A stretch of 64,000 bases of DNA from CAYUNW01 sp964446235 (GCA_964446235.1 CAYUNW010000002.1:62001-126000), one strand, 5' to 3'. Counted from the first letter of the stretch, positions 17,688 to 27,550 are shown. Numbers and translations: made by a program. The notes: a model not told the origin generated them from the sequence alone.

Positions 17688-18923
17688 TTATATTTTTTTT
17701 GTAAATAAATAAGGTACTTTACCCGGTAAATAAAAAATTGATAAAAAAATTATCAATATTGACAATATTAATAGAGTTTTTCCAATCCCCATATAATCAG
17801 CTAATATACCGGATACCATTACAGGAATTAGAGCAACTCCTCCGGTTATCGAAGTCAATAAACCATAGATACCAGCTCTAGAACTATTATCTCCTTCTTC
17901 CTGCAAAACCGTATTTGCAGGAACACTGATAAAAGAAAGACAAGTTCCTAACAGAAATAATAAAAAAGTTATAAAAATGATATTAAAATTATCAAAATTC
18001 TCCACAAATGATAAAAATAGTAATATTAAACCATTAGAGACGAGTCCTAAATAAATTATTTTACTTTTTAAAACTACTTTTCCTAAAATTCCTACAATAA
18101 ATGCACCTACTATCAAACCAAAAGCGGCCGGTCCCATTACTAAAACAGATGCATCTGTTAATTTAATCGACAAAACCTTATCGGCAAATCCCGGCGCTAA
18201 AACAGACAATACCGCGATTAAAACCTGGGTATATGACATTAAAAGAATACTTTGTAAAATTCTTGAATTAGAAATTATTAATTTAATCAAATTTTGAAAT
18301 CTGGAATATATTGATCGAATTTCAAATATTTTACTTGATATTATTTTATTATCATAATTTGGTAGCAAAAAAAGGAAATATGATGAAATAAACATTAAAA
18401 TAACCGATACGATAAAACTACCCTGAAAATTAATAATATTTACAAGAGGACCTGCGAAGACATAACCTAAAACCGTAGATAGATAAAAGCTTATGGTAAA
18501 TAATGAATTTGCTGATAATAATTCTTTCTGAGGAACCAAAAGAGGTATAGATGGAGCTTCCGCTGGGATAAAAAATTGGGTTACTACAGAAATTAAAAAT
18601 GCTAAAAAATATAAAATTGTAATATTATCATAAAAAAGGACAAACAAGATTAGAATTAATGCCCTAGTGAAATTCCCATAGAACAATACTTTACGTTTAT
18701 CTAGCTTTTCGACAATTACTCCTGCAATTATGCCGAAAAAAACCGCCGGAAAACCTATCATAAAAAGCATCAATGATACTGCTGCATTTGATTTGGTTAA
18801 ATAATAAATCTCTATCATCAATAAAAAAGACAAAATATTTAAGGAGATTTGAGAAAAAATTTGTCCATACCACAATGATCTGAATTTATTATTTACGATA
18901 ATTGGGGTAAATGGATTAATCAT
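17688..18923 (-). CDS. Major facilitator superfamily transporter
   Basis: 411 residues with about 12 membrane segments and the MFS loop 2-3 type motif VEKLDKRKVLFYGN (about residues 70-83). The N-terminal half carries GIIAGVIVEKLDKR and the C-terminal half a second GIYGLLTSITGG repeat typical of MFS halves. It resembles the MFS_3/enterobactin-exporter-like group of drug or metabolite exporters; the substrate is not predictable. The start codon overlaps the last 8 bp of pepA, so it is transcribed with the peptidase. Confidence 0.85.
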   Translation of the reverse strand: MINPFTPIIVNNKFRSLWYGQIFSQISLNILSFLLMIEIYYLTKSNAAVSLMLFMIGFPAVFFGIIAGVIVEKLDKRKVLFYGNFTRALILILFVLFYDNITILYFLAFLISVVTQFFIPAEAPSIPLLVPQKELLSANSLFTISFYLSTVLGYVFAGPLVNIINFQGSFIVSVILMFISSYFLFLLPNYDNKIISSKIFEIRSIYSRFQNLIKLIISNSRILQSILLMSYTQVLIAVLSVLAPGFADKVLSIKLTDASVLVMGPAAFGLIVGAFIVGILGKVVLKSKIIYLGLVSNGLILLFLSFVENFDNFNIIFITFLLFLLGTCLSFISVPANTVLQEEGDNSSRAGIYGLLTSITGGVALIPVMVSGILADYMGIGKTLLILSILIIFLSIFYLPGKVPYLFTKKI

Positions 18924-20412
18924 TATATGAGGTTAGATAATCTAGAAAAAATTTCACACCAAAACCTGATGCTCCTTTTTTCTGATATTGATTATCATTT
19001 TCATTAAAAACAGGTCCAGCTACATCTAAATGAGCCCATGGAGTATCATTGATAAAATAACTTAAAAATAATGCTGCAGTTATAGCGCCACCGTACCTGC
19101 CAGTTTGTATATTTTTTATATCGGCTATATTACTTTTAAGAAGGTCCATATATTCTTTTTCAAGAGGCATATACCATAATTTTTCTCCAGACATATCCGC
19201 ACTTTTTTTAATTCTTTGGACCATTTCTATTTTATTTGACCACAAACCGGCAATTTTATCGCCTAAAGCTACCATACAGGCTCCCGTCAAAGTAGCAACG
19301 TCAAATATCTCATCTGGTTTATATGTCAAAACAGCATAAGATAATGCGTCCGCTAGAGTTAATCTTCCTTCCGCATCAGTATTTAAAACTTCAATTGATT
19401 TTCCTTTATACACTTTCACAATATCTCCTGGTCTTAAAGATCTACCTGAAGGCATGTTTTCACACGCTGGAATAATTCCAATTACCTCATGTTGACTGTC
19501 TAAACATGCTAGTGACTGAAATATCGACAATACAATTGCTGCTCCTGCCATGTCAATTTTCATGTTTTCCATATGTTCGGGATTTTTTAAAGATAATCCA
19601 CCGGTATCGAAAGTTATTCCTTTACCGGCAATAACAATTTTTTTTAACGGTTTTATGGGTTTATAATGAAGAATTATTAACTTAGGTTCTTGATAACTTC
19701 CCTGGCCTACTCCCAAAAAAGCGTTCATCCCTAGTTTTTGAATTTGTACTTTATCAAGAACTTTAACTTTGACATTATTTTTTGATTCTTTGGCTATTTT
19801 TTCAGCCTCATTTGCCAAATACGAAGGTGTAGTAACATGCGCTGGTTCATTCACTAGATCCTTTGCGTAATTTACCGACTTTGCAATAAAATAACCTTTT
19901 TCAATTCCGTCATGAATATTTTTTAGAAGCGCAGGCGGCAGGGAAATAAATATTTTTTTTAGATTAAAAGAATCATCATTATTTTCTGTTTTATATCTAT
20001 CGAATTTATATAGTACTGTTTCAGAAATTATTGTGATATTTTTTAATATGGTATCAATCGGGAATTTTTCGTACCATTCTTTAGGTAAATGAACCTCTAT
20101 AATAAGATTTTTATTAACTTCAGTATATAAAATTGCAGATGCAAAAAGCGTATTGATTTCACTTATATTTAAATCTTCTTTTTTACCAATTCCGTATAGT
20201 ATTATTTTTTTATTATTTTCATCAAAATTATGATTATAAATTAATGTTTGGTATTTCCGTGCATTAAACTTTTCCCGCTCAATTATAGTTTTTATTTTCT
20301 GAAATAATTTATCTCCTAATAAAGTTAAAGGTTTAAAATCATCCTGACTTAACAAAAATAACAAAGTATCTGATTTTGTTTTTGATATTTCTGTGGTAAC
20401 TGAAATTTCCAT
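18916..20412 (-). CDS. pepA: Leucyl aminopeptidase (M17)
   Basis: Cytosolic two-metal aminopeptidase that removes N-terminal residues from peptides. 498 residues, family length. The signature NTDAEGRLTLADAL (about residue 340) is intact, together with GKGITFDTGGLSLK (metal-ligand Asp and catalytic Lys) and KIDMAGAA. PepA can also act as a DNA-binding accessory factor for Xer recombination in E. coli; a Xer recombinase is 8 kb away, but nothing here proves such a role. It overlaps the downstream MFS gene by 8 bp. Confidence 0.95.
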   Translation of the reverse strand: MEISVTTEISKTKSDTLLFLLSQDDFKPLTLLGDKLFQKIKTIIEREKFNARKYQTLIYNHNFDENNKKIILYGIGKKEDLNISEINTLFASAILYTEVNKNLIIEVHLPKEWYEKFPIDTILKNITIISETVLYKFDRYKTENNDDSFNLKKIFISLPPALLKNIHDGIEKGYFIAKSVNYAKDLVNEPAHVTTPSYLANEAEKIAKESKNNVKVKVLDKVQIQKLGMNAFLGVGQGSYQEPKLIILHYKPIKPLKKIVIAGKGITFDTGGLSLKNPEHMENMKIDMAGAAIVLSIFQSLACLDSQHEVIGIIPACENMPSGRSLRPGDIVKVYKGKSIEVLNTDAEGRLTLADALSYAVLTYKPDEIFDVATLTGACMVALGDKIAGLWSNKIEMVQRIKKSADMSGEKLWYMPLEKEYMDLLKSNIADIKNIQTGRYGGAITAALFLSYFINDTPWAHLDVAGPVFNENDNQYQKKGASGFGVKFFLDYLTSYND

Positions 20413-20435
20413 ATTTTTGATACAATATTGTTTTA

Positions 20436-20464
20436 TTGACTAGATTAGTTATACAAAATATAAT
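20436..20464 (+). promoter_or_regulatory. Consensus promoter of tRNA-Leu
   Basis: TTGACT (20436-20441), 17-nt spacer, TATAAT (20459-20464); the mature tRNA begins 14 nt after the -10 box. It is one of the best sigma70-type promoters in the window. Confidence 0.85.
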
Positions 20465-20477
20465 CAGGACAGTCAAC

Positions 20478-20563
20478 GCCGAGGTGGCGGAATTGGCAGA
20501 CGCGCAGGTCTCAAAAACCTGTCCCGCTAAAACGGGGTGAGGGTTCGATTCCCTCCTTCGGCA
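20478..20563 (+). tRNA. tRNA-Leu (anticodon CAA)
   Basis: Acceptor stem GCCGAGG pairs with CTTCGGC, with A as discriminator. The anticodon stem CAGGT/ACCTG encloses the loop CTCAAAA, giving anticodon CAA for UUG. A long variable arm (CCCG...CGGG) marks a class II tRNA, and the T arm is GAGGG-TTCGATT-CCCTC. The D loop has the usual GG. CCA is not encoded. It lies on the opposite strand to both neighbours and ends 8 bp from the dnaB stop codon. Confidence 0.97.
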
Positions 20564-20571
20564 CTAATGCT

Positions 20572-21897
20572 TTATTCTCTTTTTTTCTCTACTCCGTAAA
20601 ATCTAATTCTATCCCCTTTAAATATCAAATCTATTTCGCCCAAAGGACCATTTCTGTGTTTAGCGATTAATAATTTAACTATCTGCTGATCCCAATTTTC
20701 CATCTGCACATCTTCACGATATAAAAACATAACTACATCTGCATCCTGTTCTATAGCTCCTGACTCCCTCAAATCAGCTAATTGCGGAACTTTACTTCCT
20801 CTAGATTCAACAGCTCTGGATAATTGGGATACAGCTATAACTGGAACCTTCAATTCTCTAGCTAAATTTTTCAGGGATTGTGAGACCAAAGATACTTCCT
20901 GAACTCTACTGTCAAATTTTCTTCCGGGATCTACAAGCTGAAGATAATCTACAATAACCAATTTCACATTATGATTAACCAATAGTCTTCTGGCTTTTGT
21001 TCTGATATCAAAAATATTCAAGCCCGGAGAGTCATCTATAAAAAGAGGTGCTTCAGCTAATTCCCCCATTGCTTGAGACAGTTTTGTAAAGTCATCATCT
21101 GTTAGTCTACCTGTTTTTAACCTCCAAGCATCCACATCTGCTTGTGAAACCAATAGACGATCGACTAATTCCTCTTTACTCATTTCAAGCGAGAATATGC
21201 CAACTGTTTCTTTCAGCTGAACTGATACATACTGGGCAATATTCAAAATAAATGCTGTTTTACCTTGTCCGGGTCTGGCAGCTAATATAAGTAAATTTGA
21301 ATTTTGCATACCGGCTAATTTATTATCAATATCGGTGAAACCGGTAGAAACTCCCCTTAATGCCGATCCTTTTTTATGTAGCTCGTCAAGTCTGTCAAAG
21401 CTTTCTGCAAGCGCTTCTCTTATGGGTATAAAATCACGATGAGATCTTCTTTGAACTATAGAAAGAATTTCCGCTTCGGCATTGTCCAGTATTTCTTTTG
21501 CTTCCCTTTTATCGTCAAAAGATGTTTCAGCAATTTTTGCACTGGTAGAAATAAGTTGCCGCTTAACGTAATAATCGGCAATTATATTGGCATAATGCTC
21601 AATATTAGCACTTGTAGCTACAATATTTGTCAATTCAGATAAATACGCTGATCCCCCTATTTCTTTGAGTTTTCCGTCTTTTTTTATCTGTGCTGTAACA
21701 GTAACTAGATCTATAGGTTCATGTTTCTCAAAAAGCGTTACAATAGCATTATAAATATTCTTATTTGCATTTGTATAAAAATGGTCCGGTTTAAGAAAGT
21801 CAATAACTTCAGCAATAGCATCTTTATCAATTAATATTGCTCCGATTACTGACGCCTCGACATCTTTGTCGTGAGGTGGAATTCGTGCTTGCGGCAT
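20572..21897 (-). CDS. dnaB: Replicative DNA helicase DnaB
   Basis: Hexameric helicase that unwinds DNA ahead of the replisome. 441 residues. The N-terminal domain starts PPHDKDVEASVIGAIL, the classic DnaB N-terminus. The RecA-like domain has Walker A ARPGQGKTA (about 207-215), Walker B LVIVDYLQL, and the DLRESGAIEQDADVVMFL segment. No intein is present. It lies 6 bp downstream of the MBL-hydrolase gene and converges on the tRNA-Leu gene. Confidence 0.97.
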   Translation of the reverse strand: MPQARIPPHDKDVEASVIGAILIDKDAIAEVIDFLKPDHFYTNANKNIYNAIVTLFEKHEPIDLVTVTAQIKKDGKLKEIGGSAYLSELTNIVATSANIEHYANIIADYYVKRQLISTSAKIAETSFDDKREAKEILDNAEAEILSIVQRRSHRDFIPIREALAESFDRLDELHKKGSALRGVSTGFTDIDNKLAGMQNSNLLILAARPGQGKTAFILNIAQYVSVQLKETVGIFSLEMSKEELVDRLLVSQADVDAWRLKTGRLTDDDFTKLSQAMGELAEAPLFIDDSPGLNIFDIRTKARRLLVNHNVKLVIVDYLQLVDPGRKFDSRVQEVSLVSQSLKNLARELKVPVIAVSQLSRAVESRGSKVPQLADLRESGAIEQDADVVMFLYREDVQMENWDQQIVKLLIAKHRNGPLGEIDLIFKGDRIRFYGVEKKRE

Positions 21898-21903
21898 ATA
21901 AAA

Positions 21904-22548
21904 TTACTCAATGTTATAAATTGTGGTTTCTACAGGTAGATTTTCCCGGGTAAAAGAAAATTTACTACCTGTAACTATTTTATCGTTAGGGAATTCTTTA
22001 AAAAAATCGTCTTTGGAAAACAAATCGGAAAAGACATCTTTGTTTAATTCAGCATTTTGATGATGCATCGGAATCACAACTGGTGGTTCAATATTTTTGA
22101 TTAATTCTACAGCTTCTTTAATCCCTAAGGTGAAATGACCTCCTATAGGGACGAATAATATATCAATTCCGTCAAGGGCTTCTATAGATTTTTCATTTAA
22201 AATATGACCTAAATCACCTAAATGAACAATATTCAGCCGATCAATTTCATAGTGATATATCGTATTAAGACCTCTGTCTTTTCCCTCGGAATTATCATGA
22301 TAGGATTTGATACCAATAATTCTAGTACCTCCAATTTCGTATTCACCTGGGGCATAAATAATGAATGGATTCTCTTCGATTAATTCTATGAAATTATGAT
22401 CACGATGCTGGTGTGATATGGTAACTATATCTGCTTTCTGTTTTTGGTATTTAATTCCGACATATTTTGGGTCAAAAGGATCAGTAATTATTGTAATTTT
22501 TTTACCTTTTAGTTTAAATGATGAATGTCCAATTTTGGTAATATCCAT
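21904..22548 (-). CDS. MBL-fold metal-dependent hydrolase (UlaG-like)
   Basis: 214 residues from the ATG at 22548. Metal-binding motif SHQHRDHN (variant of HxHxDH), HLGDLGH and the late PMHHQN fit the small UlaG-like/L-ascorbate-6-phosphate-lactonase-type hydrolases that begin with a DITKIGHSSF strand. The start is chosen because the family begins here and because TATAAT (22560-22555) lies 6 nt before the ATG, so the mRNA would be leaderless; an in-frame TTG at 22602 would add 18 residues not seen in the family. The substrate is unknown. Confidence 0.85.
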   Translation of the reverse strand: MDITKIGHSSFKLKGKKITIITDPFDPKYVGIKYQKQKADIVTISHQHRDHNFIELIEENPFIIYAPGEYEIGGTRIIGIKSYHDNSEGKDRGLNTIYHYEIDRLNIVHLGDLGHILNEKSIEALDGIDILFVPIGGHFTLGIKEAVELIKNIEPPVVIPMHHQNAELNKDVFSDLFSKDDFFKEFPNDKIVTGSKFSFTRENLPVETTIYNIE

Positions 22549-22623
22549 AGTTGAATTATAATTAAGTATTGTATTTTTATCACTTTTAGCTAATCTTGAC
22601 AAGTGTCAAACAGAGGCTATATC

Positions 22624-23061
22624 ATGGTCAGTATGAAATCAGATAACATAATCGCGGTTGCCGGAGGTTTTTTGTTCGGAGCAGTATCGGCAATTTTACT
22701 CGTAAATTCTACAAATATTATCAATTATTTTAAAAAATCCGAAACATCAAAATCACTACCTATTCCGACAACCACTGAAAATAAAAACGTTTTATCACTT
22801 TTAACAATTACTGAACCTCCTAATAATTCTATTCTAGCTAGCTCCAGCGCTCAAATTTCAGGAAAATCAAGAATTGGAGATAAAATCATATTGGAAACGG
22901 AAGAAGATATTTATTATGGCAAAACAGACAATGACGGTAAATTTAATATAAGTGTGAAATTAATTGAAGGATTAAATAAAATAAATATTTTTTCATATGC
23001 CCAGAATGTTGATACAGAAACGCAAAAAATTAATTTATTTTATACTGCTGAAAAAATATGA
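22624..23061 (+). CDS. Membrane-anchored protein with Ig-like beta-sandwich domain
   Basis: 145 residues. A Gly-rich transmembrane helix (about residues 9-28, IIAVAGGFLFGAVSAILL) is followed by a linker and one extracytoplasmic beta-sandwich (ITEPPNNSILASSSAQISG ... GKFNISVKLIEGLNKINI) resembling bacterial Ig-like or carboxypeptidase-regulatory-like modules used in surface proteins. AGAGG sits 7 nt before the ATG at 22624; a GTG at 22603 would be an alternative start. Its stop overlaps the next gene's ATG by 4 bp. Confidence 0.7.
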   Translation: MVSMKSDNIIAVAGGFLFGAVSAILLVNSTNIINYFKKSETSKSLPIPTTTENKNVLSLLTITEPPNNSILASSSAQISGKSRIGDKIILETEEDIYYGKTDNDGKFNISVKLIEGLNKINIFSYAQNVDTETQKINLFYTAEKI

Positions 23062-23825
23062 TGAGTTATAAAAAATATATATTACTTTTTATAATTACGT
23101 TATCGATTTGTTTTTTAAGTTTGTTGCTTAATCCTTTTCTAATTATCGCCCAGTCAACCCCCAGCGCTACCATCAGTACAAACAATAACGATATGATTGA
23201 TAAAATAAAACAGATTGAAAACCTTAAAGAGAAAATCGCTACCAAGGTTGCAGAAATTAGGAAAAGTGAAATTATGCTTGTAACAGGAAATATAAATAAA
23301 ATAAATGATAATGAAATACAATTAGAAACAGAAAAAGGTGTAAAAACTATATTTGTAGGAGAGGACAGTAATATTTATGAAATAACAGGTAATTCCAAGA
23401 AAAATCTAAACCAAAAAGATTTATCCCCTGGAACAGAAATTTCGGTTTTAGGTTATCAATCAGACGATAACTCTACCCTTTCTGCAAAGTTTGTCTATAT
23501 CTACGATAATAAAATAAGGTTAAACGGTAAAATACTCAATATTGATAAAGATAATTTTACACTGACAGTGAAAACTAAAGACGGAGAATATGAACTGAAC
23601 TTCGAAAGATCCTCTAAGGCCAATCTTATAAATAAAACTGATACAGTAGAAAAAAGCGGATTTTCAAAAATAAAAGTCCAGGACTTCATACACGCATATT
23701 GCCAAAAAAACGAAACAGAAAATTCCTACTCAATCATCAAGTTACTGCATTTTAATTTCGATTCAGCACAATCAACTGTTTCTGCCAAAAATTCTTCTCC
23801 ATCAGCTACCGTCAAACCAACTTAA
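23058..23825 (+). CDS. Secreted or anchored protein with repeated beta domains
   Basis: 255 residues. The N-terminus is a signal peptide/anchor (KKYILLFIITLSICFLSLLL) ending near IIAQSTPSA. Residues 45-70 form a short charged helix, then come two similar beta modules (VTGNINKINDNEIQLETEKG and LNGKILNIDKDNFTLTVKTKDG), a repeat pattern like the DUF5666 class of OB-like extracellular modules. The C-terminus is Ser/Thr-rich. It starts with ATGATG overlapping the previous stop and its own stop overlaps the next start by 1 bp, so three genes are translationally coupled. Confidence 0.65.
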   Translation: MMSYKKYILLFIITLSICFLSLLLNPFLIIAQSTPSATISTNNNDMIDKIKQIENLKEKIATKVAEIRKSEIMLVTGNINKINDNEIQLETEKGVKTIFVGEDSNIYEITGNSKKNLNQKDLSPGTEISVLGYQSDDNSTLSAKFVYIYDNKIRLNGKILNIDKDNFTLTVKTKDGEYELNFERSSKANLINKTDTVEKSGFSKIKVQDFIHAYCQKNETENSYSIIKLLHFNFDSAQSTVSAKNSSPSATVKPT

Positions 23826-24901
23826 TGAACAGTGTAATCAATAACTTATTTTCAAGATTAAAAAAAAACCGCAGTATTCAGAAATCAGCTTTTTTCGTTT
23901 CATCAAAATATAACGTAAATTATATTATTAATTCTTCATCCAACACTATTAAGAATCGAGAAGTATTTCTGATAATAACTTTCAAAAAAATATTTTACCT
24001 ATATTCCAGTCTTATAAAACCGGATGATAATTTATCTGAATTATTAAAATTAGAAATGGTTAAATTTTCAACATATGAAGATTTAATAAGCAAAATTAAG
24101 ATAATTATATTTCAAAATAGAATTTCAACTCTATTTTTTGAAAATTATGATTTAAAAGTCATTGAATTCACAAGAATCCAATCCAGAGTGAAAATTGAAT
24201 GCAAACCAGTTAATACACTTTTCGAGCAAATAAGATCTCTCAAAAACGAAAACGAAATAAATAACATAAAAAAAGCCTGTCATCTTGCAGATAAAGCAAT
24301 GTTTTTTGCCGCAACAAAATTCAAAACAGGAATTACCGAAATTTCACTAAAAAATCAAATCGCAGATCATATATCAAAACAAAATTGCGAATTAGCTTTC
24401 GATACAATAGTGTCTTTTGGTAAAAACACTGCCATTCCACATCATCAATCAGATAATAATTCATTACAAAAGAAAGATATCATTCTTATAGATTTAGGAG
24501 TCAAATTCAATAATTATTGCTCTGATATTACACGAGTTTTTTTTCATCATAATACCGAAACTACCATAAGAAAAATTTATGATTTTGTTCATAATGCCCA
24601 AAAAATTGCTCTTAAAATGCTTAAACCGGGAATAAATGGAAAAGATGTAGATAAAAAAATTCAAAAATTTATAAGAAATACAGGTAATATCCCCTATTCA
24701 CATGGATTGGGCCATGGTCTGGGACTGGAAATTCATGAGTTACCGAAATTACATAGAAAATATAATTATTTTTTATCTAAAAATAACGTTATTACTATCG
24801 AACCAGGTATTTATATCCCCTACTGTTTCGGTGTACGGCTAGAAGACACAGTTTTGGTTACTGATAATGGTTATGATAGTCTTACAAGTTTCTCTAAATA
24901 A
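23825..24901 (+). CDS. pepP: M24-family aminopeptidase (Xaa-Pro aminopeptidase-like)
   Basis: Two-metal pita-bread peptidase. 358 residues: a degenerate creatinase N-terminal domain (about 1-125) and a catalytic domain beginning IRSLKNENEINNIKKAC. Metal ligands are visible in IDLGVKFNNYCSDITR (two Asp), HGLGHGLGLEIHE (His), TIEPGIY (Glu) and RLEDTV (Glu). The two-domain layout fits Xaa-Pro aminopeptidase/dipeptidase better than methionine aminopeptidase. It is the third gene of the coupled 22.6-24.9 kb operon. Confidence 0.9.
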   Translation: MNSVINNLFSRLKKNRSIQKSAFFVSSKYNVNYIINSSSNTIKNREVFLIITFKKIFYLYSSLIKPDDNLSELLKLEMVKFSTYEDLISKIKIIIFQNRISTLFFENYDLKVIEFTRIQSRVKIECKPVNTLFEQIRSLKNENEINNIKKACHLADKAMFFAATKFKTGITEISLKNQIADHISKQNCELAFDTIVSFGKNTAIPHHQSDNNSLQKKDIILIDLGVKFNNYCSDITRVFFHHNTETTIRKIYDFVHNAQKIALKMLKPGINGKDVDKKIQKFIRNTGNIPYSHGLGHGLGLEIHELPKLHRKYNYFLSKNNVITIEPGIYIPYCFGVRLEDTVLVTDNGYDSLTSFSK

Positions 24902-24978
24902 ATTGTAATAATAAATGACGATTCTATCTAGATTTTTTATCTTGTACTAAATTCTAATTATTGTTAATATCAATTAAT

Positions 24979-26280
24979 ATGCTGACAGTAAAAAAACTAC
25001 CGGGATTCAGAGACTTTTTTACACAAGATATTCAAGTTAGGGAATTTGTAATAAGTACTTTCAAAAAAATATTTGAAAAGTACGGTTATGAACCACTGGA
25101 AACCCCTGCATTGGAATATGCCAGTATATTTTCCAGTGAATCGGGACAGGAAGCAGAAAAATTATTTTTTAAATTTAAAGATCAGGGCAATAGAGATATT
25201 ATGCTTAAATATGAAGTGATGATCTCCATGTGCAGAGCTGTTGCTGAAAATTTCAATAATATTCAATTTCCCTTTAAAAGATATCAAGTTCAACCCGTAT
25301 GGAGAGCTGAAAGACCCCAAAAAGGCCGTTTCAGGGAATTCACCCAGTGTGATGCTGATACTATCGGGAGTTCATCAGTTATATGGGATGCCGAATTCAT
25401 TCAAATGGGAATTGAAGCTTTAGAAAAATTAAATTTTAATAAATTTAAAGTTAATATTTCTAACAGAAAATTTCTAAACGGTTTAATAATCTATGCCGGA
25501 GCTGAACAAAAAGATTTTATTCCTATTTGTATGAGCATAGATAAACTTCCGAAAATCGGAAAAGAAGCTGTTTATGATGAATTAATAAATAAAAAAAATA
25601 TTTCAAAAAATATTGTTAATAAAATACTTGACGCAATATCTTATCAGGAAGAATTCAAAAAACTTTTAGTTCAATATAAGAAAATTATGTCAAATATTGA
25701 TATTGCTATAACCGGTCTAAATGAACTTGAAATAATCTATAAATATCTTAAATTATTAAATATAGATGAAGAGAAATATTGTTTTGCTCCTTATATCGCT
25801 AGAGGATTAGCCTATTATACCGGCCCTGTCTGGGAATTCGAGATAACTGACGGACAGGTTGGATCCATTGCCGGATGCGGGCGATATGATGATACGATTG
25901 GTCATTTTTTAGGTAAAAAAATTCCCGCAACCGGTGGTTCTTTTGGTATCGAAAGAATCGTTCAAATAATTCAGGATAGAAATATGTATAATATCCAAAC
26001 CTCCAAAACTAAAATTCTGGTAACTATCTTTAATCCGGACTTATTTGACTATTCAATAAAAATTGCTGATTACTTACGAAAAAATCAAATAAATACAATG
26101 CTTTATTCGGACCCTGATAAATTAGATAAACAATTAAAATATGCGGATAAAAAAGGTATTCCGTATGTCATTATTGCCGGACCAAATGAATATCAAAACA
26201 ACACAATACTTCTTAAACATCTTCCATCTAAAATACAATTTGAATCCAGGATAGAAGACATATTGTCTAAAATAAAATAA
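24979..26280 (+). CDS. hisS: Histidyl-tRNA synthetase
   Basis: Class II aminoacyl-tRNA synthetase charging tRNA-His. 433 residues. Motif 2 appears as VWRAERPQKGRFREFTQCDAD; the histidine-specific motifs read IARGLAYYTGPVWEFEI (usual LARGLDYYTG: Asp to Ala) and GCGRYDD. The C-terminal anticodon-binding domain starts about residue 335. The ATG at 24979 matches the family start LPGFRDFF; an in-frame TTG 18 nt upstream is ignored. TTGTAC-17-TAATAT ends 8 nt before this ATG, suggesting another leaderless transcript. Confidence 0.95.
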   Translation: MLTVKKLPGFRDFFTQDIQVREFVISTFKKIFEKYGYEPLETPALEYASIFSSESGQEAEKLFFKFKDQGNRDIMLKYEVMISMCRAVAENFNNIQFPFKRYQVQPVWRAERPQKGRFREFTQCDADTIGSSSVIWDAEFIQMGIEALEKLNFNKFKVNISNRKFLNGLIIYAGAEQKDFIPICMSIDKLPKIGKEAVYDELINKKNISKNIVNKILDAISYQEEFKKLLVQYKKIMSNIDIAITGLNELEIIYKYLKLLNIDEEKYCFAPYIARGLAYYTGPVWEFEITDGQVGSIAGCGRYDDTIGHFLGKKIPATGGSFGIERIVQIIQDRNMYNIQTSKTKILVTIFNPDLFDYSIKIADYLRKNQINTMLYSDPDKLDKQLKYADKKGIPYVIIAGPNEYQNNTILLKHLPSKIQFESRIEDILSKIK

Positions 26281-26288
26281 CTAGCAAA

Positions 26289-27200
26289 ATGAAATCCCTG
26301 CCTAAACACAATAAAGCGATATTTGCATTGATTATTGCTAATATAATTTGGGGCTTTGCACCGCCAATTTTTAAATTATCATTAGAAAATATCCCTCTTT
26401 TTACATTAGCTTTTTTAAGATTTTATTTTGCTTCAATTTTGCTACTTCCGTTTACATCCATATCAAAAACATTACCAAAAAAAGACTTAATGCTTTTTTT
26501 ACTTACCGGATTTTGTGGAATATTTCTTTCGATAGTATTTTTTTTCCTTGGCTTAAAATATGCTCCCGCCATTAATGCAAGTATTATCGCTTCATCAGCT
26601 CCAATTTTTTTATATGCCTTTTCAATATTTATTCTAAAAGAAAAAAATAATCCCAAGGTCATTATAGGCATGTTTATTAGTTTATTTGGTGTTTTAATAA
26701 TTATTGGACAACCCTTATTTCAAGCCTTTAAATGGTCAGAAATAATCGGAAATATCTTTTTTTTACTAGCAATGCTTACAAACTTAATACATTCAATATT
26801 AAGTAAGAAACTTACTATAAAATATCTACCTCGTAATATAACTTATTGGAGTTTCCTCATCGGAAGTTTTTTCTACCTTCCTTTCTTCATATACGAATTT
26901 TATACTTATAATCCATTTTTAAATATTGATAATAGAGGTATCACAGGATTGATTTTTGGGATTTTCTTGTCAAGTGCATTAGCTTACTATCTATTTGAGT
27001 ACGGCATAGAAAAAATTAAATTAAGTGAAATAGGACTATTTTCATATATAGATCCTATTACTGCAACTATTGCTGCAATGTTAATACTGGGAGAAAAAAT
27101 TACAGGTATTTTTATATTAGGTAGTATTTTCGTATTCAGTGGTATTTATATTGCCGAAGGCAGAATTCATTACCATCCGCTTCACAAGCTGAAAATATAA
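26289..27200 (+). CDS. EamA/DMT-family transporter
   Basis: 303 residues with ten hydrophobic segments in two EamA repeats (first half begins AIFALIIANIIWGFAPPIFK, second half around NIFFLLAMLTNLIHSIL). The family exports or imports small metabolites such as amino acids and nucleotide precursors; no substrate can be named. It starts 8 bp after hisS, so it is probably co-transcribed. Confidence 0.85.
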   Translation: MKSLPKHNKAIFALIIANIIWGFAPPIFKLSLENIPLFTLAFLRFYFASILLLPFTSISKTLPKKDLMLFLLTGFCGIFLSIVFFFLGLKYAPAINASIIASSAPIFLYAFSIFILKEKNNPKVIIGMFISLFGVLIIIGQPLFQAFKWSEIIGNIFFLLAMLTNLIHSILSKKLTIKYLPRNITYWSFLIGSFFYLPFFIYEFYTYNPFLNIDNRGITGLIFGIFLSSALAYYLFEYGIEKIKLSEIGLFSYIDPITATIAAMLILGEKITGIFILGSIFVFSGIYIAEGRIHYHPLHKLKI

Positions 27201-27221
27201 TGTTATAATCCATAAATTGTT

Positions 27222-27527
27222 ATGAAAAAAGATATTCATCCAAAATATTATAGTCAAACACAAGTTCTATGCGCTTGTGGTAATATGTTTACAGTAGGGT
27301 CTACCAAACCGGAAATTAAAGTTGAAATATGTCATAAATGCCACCCCTTTTTCACTGGTGAAATGAAGTTTGTAGATACATTAGGTAGAGTTGAAAGATT
27401 CCAGGCAAAACAAAAAAAAGCAGAATCAATGAAAGAAACTCTTACTGTTGCAAAAAAGAAAAAACAGGTCGTAAAAGAAGAAATAAAACGACCTAGAACA
27501 TTACGGGAAATGCTCCAAAATCTATAG
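27222..27527 (+). CDS. rpmE: Ribosomal protein bL31, zinc-binding form with C-terminal extension
   Basis: Large-subunit protein that bridges to the small subunit head. The zinc ribbon Cys residues are C17, C19, C37 and C40 (CACGN ... CHKCHP), so this is the C+ type. The L31 core (MKKDIHPKYY ... HPFFTG) ends near residue 57; the remaining ~44 residues are Lys/Glu-rich and end in RTLREMLQNL, so at 101 residues it is longer than the usual 65-90. TGTTATAAT at 27201-27209 serves as an extended -10 promoter 12 nt before the ATG. A release-factor gene follows after 23 bp. Confidence 0.92.
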   Translation: MKKDIHPKYYSQTQVLCACGNMFTVGSTKPEIKVEICHKCHPFFTGEMKFVDTLGRVERFQAKQKKAESMKETLTVAKKKKQVVKEEIKRPRTLREMLQNL

Positions 27528-27550
27528 AATTTAAAAATATCCTCTAAATT

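Noticed and set aside
22596..22609. Palindrome TTGACA-AG-TGTCAA as a double promoter or operator
   Set aside because: Neither strand has a matching -10 box at 16-18 nt, and the MBL gene has a better -10 box at 22555-22560. It may be chance.
24915..24950. Short frame upstream of hisS as a histidine leader peptide
   Set aside because: The frame (ATG at 24915, 11 codons) has no His codon and no alternative hairpins were seen.
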